Part shown: positions 53,368 through 62,260 of the stretch, one piece after another
Position numbering within the stretch: position 1 is the first letter of the stretch
How the letters are laid out: each line of letters begins with the position of its first letter
DNA from: Flavimaribacter sediminis
GTDB taxonomy: Bacteria; Pseudomonadota; Alphaproteobacteria; Rhizobiales; Rhizobiaceae
Assembly (NCBI RefSeq): GCF_019492055.1
Contig: NZ_JAICBX010000007.1
Span: forward strand, 1-64,000
Length of the DNA stretch: 64,000 nucleotides
Reading direction: 5' to 3'
Notes under the pieces: model-generated
What the model saw: the letters and a program-made list of their open reading frames with translations, nothing else
Databases searched by the model: none
Told to the model about the DNA's origin: nothing
Made by a program: the position numbers and the translations under genes

Positions 53368-53664
53368 CTAACGCCGCGGTGCTTCTCCAGACGCGCGCGG
53401 TTCAACGGCGAGCGCATGCACGCCGTCTGCAAGTTCATCGGCAAGGATCTCGTTAACGGCCCTGTGACGGGCCAGTCGCGTCATGCCGTCAAATTTTTCA
53501 CTGGCGACACGAACCCGGAAGTGGGTTTCGCCGGAGCCGTCGAAGACCTCCTGATGGCCTGCGTGGAGATGACTCTCGTTGATCACTTCAAGCTCGGTCG
53601 GCGAAAACGCCGCATGCAGCTTTTTTATAATTCGTGCTTCAATCGTGTCAGATTTGTCTGTCAT
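53368..53664 (-). CDS. BolA family protein
   Basis: 98-aa protein with the BolA fold: IEARIIKKLHAAFSPTELEVINESHLHAGHQEVFDGSGETHFRVRVASEKFDG, with the conserved His. Relatives work with monothiol glutaredoxins in iron-sulfur/iron regulation. Converges on the CorC-like gene and diverges from the J-domain gene, a layout often seen in rhizobia. Confidence 0.93.
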   Translation of the reverse strand: MTDKSDTIEARIIKKLHAAFSPTELEVINESHLHAGHQEVFDGSGETHFRVRVASEKFDGMTRLARHRAVNEILADELADGVHALAVEPRASGEAPRR

Positions 53665-53802
53665 GAACGGTCAATCCTGCTATGCTATCGCGCCTTCGCA
53701 CTTGCGAAGTAATGGCCATCGGCGTCAGCAGTTCCGATAATCGCGCGGATTGCTGAAAGTCAATCCTTGTTCATCGATTGTGAGATCACCATAACTGTGA
53801 CT

Positions 53803-54438
53803 ATGAAGCTGGATTCGAAATATTTTGACAGCATCCGTTCTTCCAAGAAAAAGGGCAAGAAGGGACCGGGCGCCGCAAAGCCCGACACGCCGATTTGCCA
53901 GTGGGACGGTTGCGAAAAGAAAGCCGAACACCGTGCGCCGGTCGGTCGTGACGCGGAAGGTCAGTATTTCATGTTTTGCGCCGAACATGTGCGCGAGTAC
54001 AACAAGGGCTACAATTATTTCTCGGGACTGTCTGACGGCGAGATTGCGCGCTATCAGAAGGAGGCCCTGACCGGCCATCGTCCGACATGGACCATCGGCG
54101 TCAACAATACATCGAAAGCGTCGCCGCAACACGCCCAGACCAGATCAGGCAGCGCAGCGTCCTTCGCGAATATGCGCGATCCTTTCAGGTTGTTCGAGGA
54201 AGGCAAGGCAGGTCGCAAGCCGCAACCCCGGCAGCGCAAGCTCAAAACTCTGGAAGCCAAGGCTTTCGACACCATGGGTCTGGCCGCCAACGCAACCTCC
54301 TCGGACATAAAGTCGCGCTACAAGGAACTCGTCAAACTGCATCACCCGGACGCCAATGGCGGCGATCGCCGCTCGGAAGAGCGTTTTCGGGCTGTGATAC
54401 AGGCCTACCAATTGTTAAAGCAGTCCGGTTTCTGCTAG
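53803..54438 (+). CDS. J-domain protein with N-terminal Cys/His cluster
   Basis: 211-aa Hsp70 co-chaperone-like protein. The C-terminal J domain (about 155-211) holds the HPD motif in LKLHHPDANGGDRRSEERFR-like sequence. The N-terminus has a possible zinc site: Cys32, Cys37, His43, Cys59 and His62 (CQWDGC, then FMFCAEH). The middle is basic and low complexity. The ATG at 53803 removes a non-conserved 12-residue leader. It lies 85 bp before cobS, suggesting a role near cobaltochelatase assembly, by inference. Confidence 0.85.
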   Translation: MKLDSKYFDSIRSSKKKGKKGPGAAKPDTPICQWDGCEKKAEHRAPVGRDAEGQYFMFCAEHVREYNKGYNYFSGLSDGEIARYQKEALTGHRPTWTIGVNNTSKASPQHAQTRSGSAASFANMRDPFRLFEEGKAGRKPQPRQRKLKTLEAKAFDTMGLAANATSSDIKSRYKELVKLHHPDANGGDRRSEERFRAVIQAYQLLKQSGFC

Positions 54439-54522
54439 ACGGTTCCTCAAGAAACCTTTGACTGTCATCAATCAAGCAGAATTGGACGGAGCGACCCCGG
54501 CGAGGATCGCGTTGGAGTTACA

Positions 54523-55512
54523 ATGAACAAGATCGACCTGGACATAAACAACCTGCCGGACAGTACGGTGTCGGTGCGTGAACTCTTCGGTATCGACAGC
54601 GACTGGAAGGCGCCCGCCTACAGCCAGGGCGACGCCTACGTGCCCGATCTCGATCCGGACTACCTGTTCGACAAGGAAACCACGATGGCGATCCTTGCGG
54701 GCTTCGCCCACAATCGCCGCGTGATGATCTCCGGATATCACGGCACCGGAAAGTCGACGCATATCGAGCAGGTCGCCGCCAGGCTCAACTGGCCGTGCGT
54801 GCGCGTCAATCTCGACAGCCATGTCAGCCGTATCGACCTGGTCGGCAAGGACGCCATCGTTCTTCAGGACGGTAAGCAGGTCACGGAATTTCGAGACGGC
54901 ATTCTTCCCTGGGCGTATCAGCACAATATCGCACTCGTCTTCGACGAATATGACGCCGGCCGCCCGGATGTGATGTTCGTTATTCAGCGTGTGCTGGAAT
55001 CGTCAGGCCGCCTGACGCTTCTCGACCAGAGCCGGGTGATCCGTCCGCACCCGGCCTTCCGCCTGTTCGCGACGGCGAACACGGTCGGTCTCGGCGACAC
55101 GACGGGCCTCTATCATGGCACGCAGCAGATCAACCAGGCGCAGATGGACCGCTGGTCGATCGTGACGACGCTGAACTATCTGCCGCATGACAACGAGGTC
55201 GATATCGTTATCGCCAAGGTGAAGAGCTTTACCACGGAAGAAGGCCGCGAAACCGTCTCCAAGATGGTTCGCGTCGCGGACATGACGCGCGCGGCGTTCA
55301 TAAACGGCGACCTTTCGACCGTCATGAGCCCCAGGACGGTAATCACCTGGGCCGAAAACGCCGAAATCTTTGGCGACGTCGCCTTCGCCTTCCGCCTGAC
55401 GTTCCTCAACAAGTGCGACGAGTTGGAGCGCACGCTTGTGGCGGAGCAGTATCAGCGGGCCTTCGGTGAAGAACTGAAGGAAAGCGCCGCCAATATCGTA
55501 CTCGACAGCTGA
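54523..55512 (+). CDS. cobS: Cobaltochelatase subunit CobS (AAA+)
   Basis: 329-aa AAA+ ATPase that, with CobT and CobN, inserts cobalt into hydrogenobyrinate diamide in aerobic B12 synthesis. Walker A is GYHGTGKST (71-79), Walker [11 protein letters not shown], with a sensor in [41 protein letters not shown]-like N-terminus is that of the rhizobial protein. Separated from cobT by 7 bp. Confidence 0.95.
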   Translation: MNKIDLDINNLPDSTVSVRELFGIDSDWKAPAYSQGDAYVPDLDPDYLFDKETTMAILAGFAHNRRVMISGYHGTGKSTHIEQVAARLNWPCVRVNLDSHVSRIDLVGKDAIVLQDGKQVTEFRDGILPWAYQHNIALVFDEYDAGRPDVMFVIQRVLESSGRLTLLDQSRVIRPHPAFRLFATANTVGLGDTTGLYHGTQQINQAQMDRWSIVTTLNYLPHDNEVDIVIAKVKSFTTEEGRETVSKMVRVADMTRAAFINGDLSTVMSPRTVITWAENAEIFGDVAFAFRLTFLNKCDELERTLVAEQYQRAFGEELKESAANIVLDS

Positions 55513-55519
55513 ATACGCC

Positions 55520-57421
55520 ATGGCGGGCCGTGGAGACAATTCGAAGGCAAAGCCGGGCGGACCGGTTGATGTTGAGCCGTTCAAGCGCGCCTTGACCGGT
55601 TGCGTTCGTTCGATCGCCAATGACAGCGAACTGGAAGTCGTGTTCGCCAATGACCGCCCCGGCCTCGCCGGAGAGCGGATGCGTTTGCCGGATCTTCCGA
55701 AAAGGCCGAGCCAGACGGACGTGCAGATCACCCGCGGCGTTGGCGATTCGCTGGCGTTGCGCAAGGCCTGTCACGACGCCACCCTCCACAATACGATGTC
55801 GCCTGCGGGCGAGGATGCGCGGCAGATCTTCAACGCTGTCGAGCAGGCCCGCGTCGAGGCCATCGGCTCGAACCGCATGGCCGGCGTCGCGGATAATCTG
55901 ACCGCCGCGCTTTCCGACCGCTACGCAAAGTCGAATTTCGCCAACCTGACGGACCGGTCCCAGGCTCCTTTGCATGATGCTCTGGCGTTGCTTGTGCGTG
56001 AAAAACTGACGGGCCGCAAAGCGCCGGAAAGCGCCGGTCCAGTGGTCGATCTGTGGCGGGGCTGGATCGAAGAGAAAGCCGGCGAAGACCTCGCCCATCT
56101 GGACGAGAAGATCGAGGACCAGAAAGGGTTCGCCCGGCTTGTGCGGGACATGCTCGCTCATATGGACGTCGCCGAGGAATATGGCGAGGACCAGGAGCAG
56201 TCCGACGACCAGGAAGAAAACAGCGACGACGACCAGCCCAGATCAGAAGAGGAAAACCAGCAGAGTTCGGAAGAAGAAGCCGGCTCTGAAGCCTCGCCCG
56301 CCGATGAGAACGAAACCGCCGACGAGCAGATGGACGACGGCGAGATGGACGGCGCGGAACTGTCCGACGAAGATTCTCCGGACGATCTGGACGATGAAGC
56401 CGAAACGCCTGGCGAGACGCGGCGCCCGAACACCCCTTTCGACGATCTCGACCAGAAAGTCGATTACAAGGTCTTCACGACTGCCTATGACGAAATGATC
56501 GAAGCTGAAGAGCTTTGCGACGAAGCGGAACTGGAACGCCTCCGCAGTTTTCTCGACAAGCAGCTTGCGCATTTGCAGGGCGTCGTCGGACGGCTCGCCA
56601 ACCGGCTGCAACGCCGGCTGATGGCTCAGCAGAACCGCAGTTGGGAATTCGACCTCGAGGAAGGCTATCTCGACTCGGCCCGGCTCGTGCGCATGATCAT
56701 AGACCCGATGCAGCCCTTGTCGTTCAAGATGGAGCGCGACACCAATTTCCGCGATACTGTCGTCACCCTGCTGATCGACAATTCAGGATCCATGCGTGGA
56801 AGGCCAATCACGGTCGCCGCAACCTGCGCCGACATCCTCGCGCGTACGCTTGAGCGCTGCGGCGTGAAGGTTGAAATCCTCGGCTTTACGACAAAGGCCT
56901 GGAAAGGCGGACAATCGAGAGAAAAATGGCTGTCCGACGGCAAGCCCGCCACGCCCGGCCGTCTCAACGACCTCAGGCATATCATTTACAAATCGGCGGA
57001 TGCGCCCTGGCGGCGGGCGCGCCGAAATCTCGGTCTGATGATGCGCGAAGGCCTCCTGAAGGAGAATATCGACGGCGAGGCCCTTATATGGGCGCACAAC
57101 AGGATGCTTGGACGCCCCGAACAGCGCCGGATTCTCATGATGATTTCGGATGGCGCGCCGGTCGACGATTCAACGCTTTCGGTTAATCCCGGCAACTATC
57201 TGGAGCGACATCTGCGGGCGGTGATCGAGGAAATCGAAACCCGGTCGCCGATCGAACTGCTTGCCATTGGCATCGGTCATGACGTGACGCGGTACTATCG
57301 GCGCGCAGTCACCATTGTCGATGCGGAAGAACTGGCCGGCGCGATGACGGAGCAGCTTGCTGCGCTATTCGAGGAGGAGGACAGCTCGGCGAAGGGCGGT
57401 GGATTCCGCCGGGCGGGGTAA
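55520..57421 (+). CDS. cobT: Cobaltochelatase subunit CobT
   Basis: 633-aa partner of CobS. It has an N-terminal domain (1-200), a long acidic linker (about 213-300; runs of Asp, Glu and Ser) and a C-terminal VWA domain with an intact MIDAS DNSGS at 420-424. [18 protein letters not shown] is the usual later MIDAS segment. Full length. The large CobN subunit is not in this window, as is normal in rhizobia. Confidence 0.95.
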   Translation: MAGRGDNSKAKPGGPVDVEPFKRALTGCVRSIANDSELEVVFANDRPGLAGERMRLPDLPKRPSQTDVQITRGVGDSLALRKACHDATLHNTMSPAGEDARQIFNAVEQARVEAIGSNRMAGVADNLTAALSDRYAKSNFANLTDRSQAPLHDALALLVREKLTGRKAPESAGPVVDLWRGWIEEKAGEDLAHLDEKIEDQKGFARLVRDMLAHMDVAEEYGEDQEQSDDQEENSDDDQPRSEEENQQSSEEEAGSEASPADENETADEQMDDGEMDGAELSDEDSPDDLDDEAETPGETRRPNTPFDDLDQKVDYKVFTTAYDEMIEAEELCDEAELERLRSFLDKQLAHLQGVVGRLANRLQRRLMAQQNRSWEFDLEEGYLDSARLVRMIIDPMQPLSFKMERDTNFRDTVVTLLIDNSGSMRGRPITVAATCADILARTLERCGVKVEILGFTTKAWKGGQSREKWLSDGKPATPGRLNDLRHIIYKSADAPWRRARRNLGLMMREGLLKENIDGEALIWAHNRMLGRPEQRRILMMISDGAPVDDSTLSVNPGNYLERHLRAVIEEIETRSPIELLAIGIGHDVTRYYRRAVTIVDAEELAGAMTEQLAALFEEEDSSAKGGGFRRAG

Positions 57422-57427
57422 GATCAT

Positions 57428-58453
57428 TTGAACGGTGGAGCTCTACCAGCCTCGATACTGAAAACCGCATTCCTTGTGCTCAGTCTTGCGCTTGTTTCCT
57501 CTGTATGCGCGCTGGCGGCCCCCGCCGGCACAGAGAGGATTCCCGTCCAGTCGAGTGTAATCGATCGCTTTCGCGTCGGATCGACCGACAAACGTTTCGG
57601 ATCGCTGGAGTTTTTGGGCGGACTGGAACTTTCCTCTCACAGCAGCAAATTCGGCGGCATGTCGGCGATCCGGATGCTGGACGATCTCAACTTCCTGGGC
57701 GTCATGGATACCGGTTACTGGTATTTCGGGACGCTGGAACGCGACGAAGTTGGTCGGCCATCCGCCGTCACGGATTTTGCCGTTGGTAAAATCCTCGGAA
57801 ATGGCGACCATAAATACGATTCCGACGCAGAGGGCATGGTGATTGACGGCAATCGCGCCTTGGTGAGTTTTGAGCGCGACCATCGAATCGGAGCATTCGA
57901 TCTCAACCTCATTCCGCGCAGTGCTGGCAAGACCGTGCCGCATCCCATTCCATTGCACGAATTCCGATCAAACGCCGGAATGGAGGCAATAGCGAAAGCG
58001 CCAGCCGATGGAGCGCTGGATGGATCCATTGTCGTCCTGACTGAAAAAAGCCTGGACAAGAAAGGCGACATATTCGCCGCAGTTCTTTCCGGACCGCAAA
58101 AGGGTGTGTTTTTTGTCAGGCGATGGGGCCGCTATGACGTCACAGACGCAGATTTTTTGCCCGACGGCGATCTTCTGATTCTGGAGCGGCGCTTCAATCT
58201 TGCCGACGGCATCGGTATGCGGATCCGACGTATCGCCGTCGGGGATATCCGGCCTGGCGCGACGGTTGACGGCGAGGTGATCATGGAGGCGAATCTCGCC
58301 AACCAAATCGACAATATGGAGGGGCTTGATGTGTTTGAAGCCCCTGACGGCGGCACGCATATCATGCTGGTGTCAGACGACAATCGCTCGATTTTGCAGC
58401 GAACGCTGATGCTGGAGTTCCGGCTCGTGGAAGAACCGAAGACCGTGAATTGA
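57428..58453 (+). CDS. Esterase-like, phytase-family periplasmic protein
   Basis: 341-aa exported protein with a signal peptide (hydrophobic about 10-30, ending ALAAP) and an esterase-like-activity-of-phytase beta-propeller domain (FGGLELSSHSSKFGGMSAIRM; DAEGMVIDGNRALVSFERDHRI; GMEAIAKAP; NMEGLDVFEAPDGGTHIMLVSDDN). It starts at a TTG six bases after the cobT stop. This neighbour of cobT recurs in rhizobia as I recall. Activity unproven. Confidence 0.82.
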   Translation: MNGGALPASILKTAFLVLSLALVSSVCALAAPAGTERIPVQSSVIDRFRVGSTDKRFGSLEFLGGLELSSHSSKFGGMSAIRMLDDLNFLGVMDTGYWYFGTLERDEVGRPSAVTDFAVGKILGNGDHKYDSDAEGMVIDGNRALVSFERDHRIGAFDLNLIPRSAGKTVPHPIPLHEFRSNAGMEAIAKAPADGALDGSIVVLTEKSLDKKGDIFAAVLSGPQKGVFFVRRWGRYDVTDADFLPDGDLLILERRFNLADGIGMRIRRIAVGDIRPGATVDGEVIMEANLANQIDNMEGLDVFEAPDGGTHIMLVSDDNRSILQRTLMLEFRLVEEPKTVN

Positions 58454-58462
58454 ACAGCTTGC

Positions 58463-59122
58463 TCAGGCTGTCGTCCCGGCCGGATGAGTCCAGGCGATAA
58501 CGACGCGGTAAGGCGCCAGCAAAGCGAGCGCCACCAGCAGCTTCACCGTCAGGTCGCCGATCGCCCAGGAGACCCAGCGCGGCGCATGGATATCGACGAC
58601 GCCGGCAAGCGGCGCGAGATCGATCGCGAAAGCGTCGTTTGGACCGATGAAGCTGAAACTGGCGGCAAATGCCAGCGAGAAGAATATCAGCGTATCGATG
58701 ATCGAGCCGAAAAAAGACGAAACCAGCGGCGCGTGCCACCAGAACGAATTGCGCAACCGGTTGAAAATCGTGACGTCCAGGAGTTGCGCCACCAGAAACG
58801 CGGAGCCCGAGGCAATGGCGATCCGAGGTGTCGAAAGATACCAGGACAGGAAAACGGCGAAAACGAAGCCTGTGAAGACGACGACGCGCGCCCGGCGCGG
58901 CCCGAATTTTCGGTTGGAAAGGTCCGTGACCAAGAAAGCGACCGGGTAGGTAAAGGCGCCCCAGGTCAGAAGGTCGTCCAGCTTCAGTTCACCGATTGTC
59001 AGGAAGACGGGAAACTGAACCAGGTAGTTGGAGGCAATGACAACCAGCGCCATTGCAATGATGAAGGGGACGAGGCGTCCGAACGTCGTTTCTGACGCAG
59101 ATACAGATTTGTTGCTCTGCAT
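58463..59122 (-). CDS. Queuosine precursor transporter (YhhQ/VUT family)
   Basis: 219-aa inner-membrane protein with about six segments that imports preQ0/preQ1-type precursors. Motifs include ASNYLVQFPV, TWGAFTYPVAFLVTDLSNRKFGP and the DTLIFFSLAF region. The ATG at 59122 has AGGAT six bases upstream. I looked for a preQ1 riboswitch in the short leader and did not find one. Confidence 0.9.
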   Translation of the reverse strand: MQSNKSVSASETTFGRLVPFIIAMALVVIASNYLVQFPVFLTIGELKLDDLLTWGAFTYPVAFLVTDLSNRKFGPRRARVVVFTGFVFAVFLSWYLSTPRIAIASGSAFLVAQLLDVTIFNRLRNSFWWHAPLVSSFFGSIIDTLIFFSLAFAASFSFIGPNDAFAIDLAPLAGVVDIHAPRWVSWAIGDLTVKLLVALALLAPYRVVIAWTHPAGTTA

Positions 59123-59176
59123 TTTTTTATCCTGGGTGATGCCACCAGTTTGCCGTTGCCTGAGCAATGGACGTTG

Positions 59177-59207
59177 AAAAAAAGCGGACCGGAAAGCCCG
59201 ATCCGCT
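59177..59207 (-). terminator. Intrinsic terminator of rpmB
   Basis: Read on the minus strand, AGCGGATCGG-GCTTT-CCGGTCCGCT forms a 10-bp stem with one G-T pair and is followed by a run of seven T. It lies 26 bp after the rpmB stop. Confidence 0.92.
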
Positions 59208-59232
59208 GCTATACTTAAAGTTTGTCGCCTAA

Positions 59233-59526
59233 TCAGGCTGCTGCTTCGGCCAGCTTTTTTGCAATTTCGCGTTTGATCAGGCGCGCGCGCTGGGCGAGCT
59301 GCTTCTCGTCAGCCTTCATCAGGAAAGCGTCGAGGCCGCCGCGATGCTCAACGGAACGCAGAGCCGCTGCAGAGATGCGCAGGCGGAAATTGCGGTCGAG
59401 CGCTTCGGAATTCAGCGTGACGTGGCACAGATTCGGGAGGAATTTGCGTCTCGTCTTGTTATTGGCATGGCTTACATTGTTGCCCGACTGGACGGCCTTG
59501 CCGGTCAATTCGCAACTGCGGGACAT
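59233..59526 (-). CDS. rpmB: 50S ribosomal protein L28
   Basis: 97-aa ribosomal protein starting [33 protein letters not shown], with the standard L28 body. A longer frame to 59694 is only upstream readthrough; the ATG at 59526 has gtgaaacc before it. Its own promoter (TTGACG-17-TATAGA) and terminator are both visible, so it is a single-gene transcript. Confidence 0.96.
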   Translation of the reverse strand: MSRSCELTGKAVQSGNNVSHANNKTRRKFLPNLCHVTLNSEALDRNFRLRISAAALRSVEHRGGLDAFLMKADEKQLAQRARLIKREIAKKLAEAAA

Positions 59527-59619
59527 GGGTTTCACCTTCGGTTTCATTTGCCAATGGCTATGCGTGTCCGGTGCGTATGTCCGGCCGCGCCATTCTGGCC
59601 TGTCATTGGAAGTCGCGGT

Positions 59620-59648
59620 TCTATAGTCGCAGCCGCGCTGGCCGTCAA
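59620..59648 (-). promoter_or_regulatory. Putative rpmB promoter
   Basis: On the minus strand TTGACG (59648-59643) is followed after exactly 17 bases by TATAGA (59625-59620), a near-consensus housekeeping promoter about 95 bp before the rpmB start. Confidence 0.7.
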
Positions 59649-59749
59649 GCCTGTGGTCTGGAATTCCCTGCGGCTTTGCGGTACTTGCGTTCACTCACGC
59701 TTGGCGACGGATCCGACGCCGGTTTACCCGTATATGGGACAGGTTACAG

Positions 59750-60610
59750 ATGCGAGCAACCCTGATCGGCTTCAGCGCCATTTTGATGTGGTCGTTGCTC
59801 GCGCTTTTGACGGCGCTGTCCGGAGCGGTTCCGCCTTTTCAGCTCGCGGCCATCTGTTTTCTCATCGCGACGCTGATCGGTTTGGCGGCCCTGTCGTCAC
59901 GGCCGGGAAGCTACCGCGCATTGCGTCAGCCCTGGCCCGTATGGCTGCTCGGAGTAGGCGGACTATTCGGATACCACTTTTTCTATTTTACGGCGCTGCG
60001 CAACGCGCCGGCCGTGGAAGCAGGTTTGATCGCCTATATCTGGCCCCTGCTGATCGTGGTCGGCTCTGCGCTTCTGCCCGGCGAAAAGCTTGGCTGGCAC
60101 CATGTGGCCGGAACGCTGGCCGGGCTCGCCGGAACCGTGCTGATCATCGCGGGCAAGGGGCTTTCCTTCGAAACGCAATACGTTTTCGGTTATGCGACGG
60201 CGCTCGCTTGCGCGTTCATCTGGTCAACCTATTCGCTGGTGTCCAGGCGTTTCGGGGCTGTGCCGACAGACGCTGTCACCGGCTTTTGCGCAGCAACGGC
60301 GGCGCTCGCTCTCGTCTGCCACCTGATTTGGGAACAGACTGTCTGGCCAACCGGGGCAACGCAGTGGCTTGCCGTTTTTGGTCTCGGTCTGATGCCGGTC
60401 GGCGGCGCCTTCTATGTCTGGGACTATGGCGTCAAGCACGGCAATATCCAGATTCTTGGCGCATTCAGCTATGCAGCGCCGCTGTTTTCGACGCTGATCC
60501 TGATTGCCGCCGGCATCGGCGAGCCAAGCTGGCGCATTGCTGTCGCCTGCGTGTTGATCACCGGCGGCGCGGCGCTTGCCGCCAAGGATCTGTTGCGGCG
60601 CAATCGCTGA
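59750..60610 (+). CDS. DMT-superfamily (EamA) transporter, YddG-like
   Basis: 286-aa inner-membrane exporter with ten hydrophobic segments in two EamA repeats. It shows GVGGLFGYHFFYFTALRNAPAVEAGLIAYIWPLLIV-like sequence and the second-repeat block AFYVWDYGVKHGNIQILGAFSYAAPLFSTL-like, typical of the aromatic amino acid exporter YddG. Substrate inferred only from family. Converges with gloB; stops are six bases apart. Confidence 0.85.
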   Translation: MRATLIGFSAILMWSLLALLTALSGAVPPFQLAAICFLIATLIGLAALSSRPGSYRALRQPWPVWLLGVGGLFGYHFFYFTALRNAPAVEAGLIAYIWPLLIVVGSALLPGEKLGWHHVAGTLAGLAGTVLIIAGKGLSFETQYVFGYATALACAFIWSTYSLVSRRFGAVPTDAVTGFCAATAALALVCHLIWEQTVWPTGATQWLAVFGLGLMPVGGAFYVWDYGVKHGNIQILGAFSYAAPLFSTLILIAAGIGEPSWRIAVACVLITGGAALAAKDLLRRNR

Positions 60611-60616
60611 CGCTCG

Positions 60617-61387
60617 TCAGAAGTTGTCCTTGCGTTTGCGTATCTCGGCAAAAACAGCGACATCGTCCGCATTGGCCATGCCGAGCACCTTGCGGATGCC
60701 CGGGTCGGAAGCTCGCAGGAACGGATTGGTTCGTTTTTCAAGTCCGATTGTCGTCGGAAGCGTCGGTTTGTCTTCAGCCCTGAGCGCCTCGATTTCCCGC
60801 GCCCGGGCTGACAATTCCTCGTTGTCGGGATCAACCGACATCGCGAAGCGGGCATTGGCGAGCGTATATTCGTGGCCGCAATAGACCTGCGTGTCGTCAG
60901 GAAGGGCCGCAAGTTTCTGCAACGAATTGTGCATCTGGGGCGCAGTGCCCTCGAATATTCGGCCGCAGCCCAGCGCAAACAGCGTGTCGGCGGCGAAAAC
61001 TGTCTTCGCGGTGGGAAAATAATAGCTGACATGGCCGAGCGTGTGACCAGGCGTTTCCAGCACCTGAACCTCGAAACTGCCGAAACTGAACGTATCGCCC
61101 TCGCTCACCGGTTTGTCGATGCCCGGAATCTTATCTGCTTCACCGGCCGGACCGATGATCGTGACACCGAATTCTTTTTTCAACGCCTTGTTCGCGTCCA
61201 CATGATCCTGATGATGATGCGTTGTCAGGATGTGGGTTAGCCTCCATCCGGTGCGCTCAAGCGCCTCAAGGATCGGCCCTTTCTGGGGCGCATCGATCGA
61301 GGCGGTGTCTCCGGTTTCGGAATCGTGTATCAGAACGCAGAAATTGTCGCTCCGGCAGATGAACTGTTCGATTTGCAATTGCGGCAA
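60617..61387 (-). CDS. gloB: Hydroxyacylglutathione hydrolase (glyoxalase II)
   Basis: 256-aa metallo-beta-lactamase-fold enzyme hydrolysing S-lactoylglutathione. The metal motif HHHQDH has His57, His59, Asp61 and His62; further ligands are in [27 protein letters not shown] and [14 protein letters not shown]. Full-length C-terminal glutathione-binding part. Diverges from the methyltransferase gene. Confidence 0.95.
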   Translation of the reverse strand: MPQLQIEQFICRSDNFCVLIHDSETGDTASIDAPQKGPILEALERTGWRLTHILTTHHHQDHVDANKALKKEFGVTIIGPAGEADKIPGIDKPVSEGDTFSFGSFEVQVLETPGHTLGHVSYYFPTAKTVFAADTLFALGCGRIFEGTAPQMHNSLQKLAALPDDTQVYCGHEYTLANARFAMSVDPDNEELSARAREIEALRAEDKPTLPTTIGLEKRTNPFLRASDPGIRKVLGMANADDVAVFAEIRKRKDNF

Positions 61388-61486
61388 GGCGTCCTCCAGT
61401 GTTGTATCATGTGAACTTCATGCATGTATGCAACATGCAGAAGATAACTTCAAACTGCTGTTTTACCGCCATGGCGGGCGTCATCT

Positions 61487-62260
61487 ATGCACACTGATAT
61501 TGTTGAACTGAGACAGTTTTACCAGTCCCATCTTGGTCGTTTGGCGCGCAATGCAATTACCATGGCTCTTTCCACGCTTTGGCCACCGCTCCCTGACGAG
61601 CGCCTCATGGGGCTTGGTTACACGACGCCCTATCTCGACCGGTTCGGTTCGGACGCCGAACGCAGGCTGGCCTTCATGCCCGCTGGCCAGGGAGCGGTTC
61701 GCTGGCCATCCCAAAAGGCGTGCGCCACGGCGCTGGTCTTCGACGAGGAATTGCCATTGCCGGATTCCGTCCTCGATCGAATCCTGATGGTCCACGCGCT
61801 GGAATTCGCTGAAAGCCCGCGCGAAACTTTGATGGAGGCCTGGCGGGTGCTGTCGCCGGGCGGGCGATTGGTGATCGTGGCGCCGAACCGAAGAGGCGTA
61901 TGGGCGCGCATGGAACACACGCCTTTTGGATCCGGAACGCCATATTCGCGCAATCAGCTGACGCGGCTTCTGCGCGACGCGAATTTCACGCCGGAAGCCT
62001 ATTCCGAAGCGCTGATGTTCCCGCCGTCGCGCTGGCGCTCGATACTGAGCGTCACACGTACCCTTGAGCGGGCCGGCCGGCGCTATTGGCCCTTTCTGAG
62101 CGGCGTGGTGATCATCGAGGCGCAGAAGCGGTTGTATCAGGGTCTGCCTGTCGCAGAACGCAGCTCGCGGCGCGTTTTCGTTCCGGTGCTTGCGCCGCAG
62201 GGCGTGTCGCGGGTTCAGCGGGTCACACCAAAACCGGAAGGCAACGCCCACTCAGTTTGA
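61487..62260 (+). CDS. Class I SAM-dependent methyltransferase
   Basis: 257-aa Rossmann-fold methyltransferase-like protein. It has LMGLGYTTPYLDRFG at motif I, LPLPDSVLDRILMVHALEFAE after strand 4, and AWRVLSPGGRLVIVAPN at strand 5, typical of methyltransferase-11. Substrate unknown. It is divergent from gloB, an arrangement I recall in other rhizobia, and overlaps the protease gene end by nine bases on the opposite strand. Confidence 0.85.
   Translation: MHTDIVELRQFYQSHLGRLARNAITMALSTLWPPLPDERLMGLGYTTPYLDRFGSDAERRLAFMPAGQGAVRWPSQKACATALVFDEELPLPDSVLDRILMVHALEFAESPRETLMEAWRVLSPGGRLVIVAPNRRGVWARMEHTPFGSGTPYSRNQLTRLLRDANFTPEAYSEALMFPPSRWRSILSVTRTLERAGRRYWPFLSGVVIIEAQKRLYQGLPVAERSSRRVFVPVLAPQGVSRVQRVTPKPEGNAHSV

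Noticed and set aside
54439-54522. Cobalamin riboswitch before cobS
   Set aside because: The gap is only 84 bp, too short for the element, and no B12-box-like sequence was seen.
59123-59176. preQ1 riboswitch before the queuosine precursor transporter
   Set aside because: The short leader lacks the stem and the A-rich tail of the preQ1-I consensus, so there is no support beyond the gene's function.
60607-60620. CTGACG-CT-CGTCAG inverted repeat spanning two convergent stop codons
   Set aside because: A stem of six with a two-base loop is sterically poor, and it has no T tract; not called a terminator.
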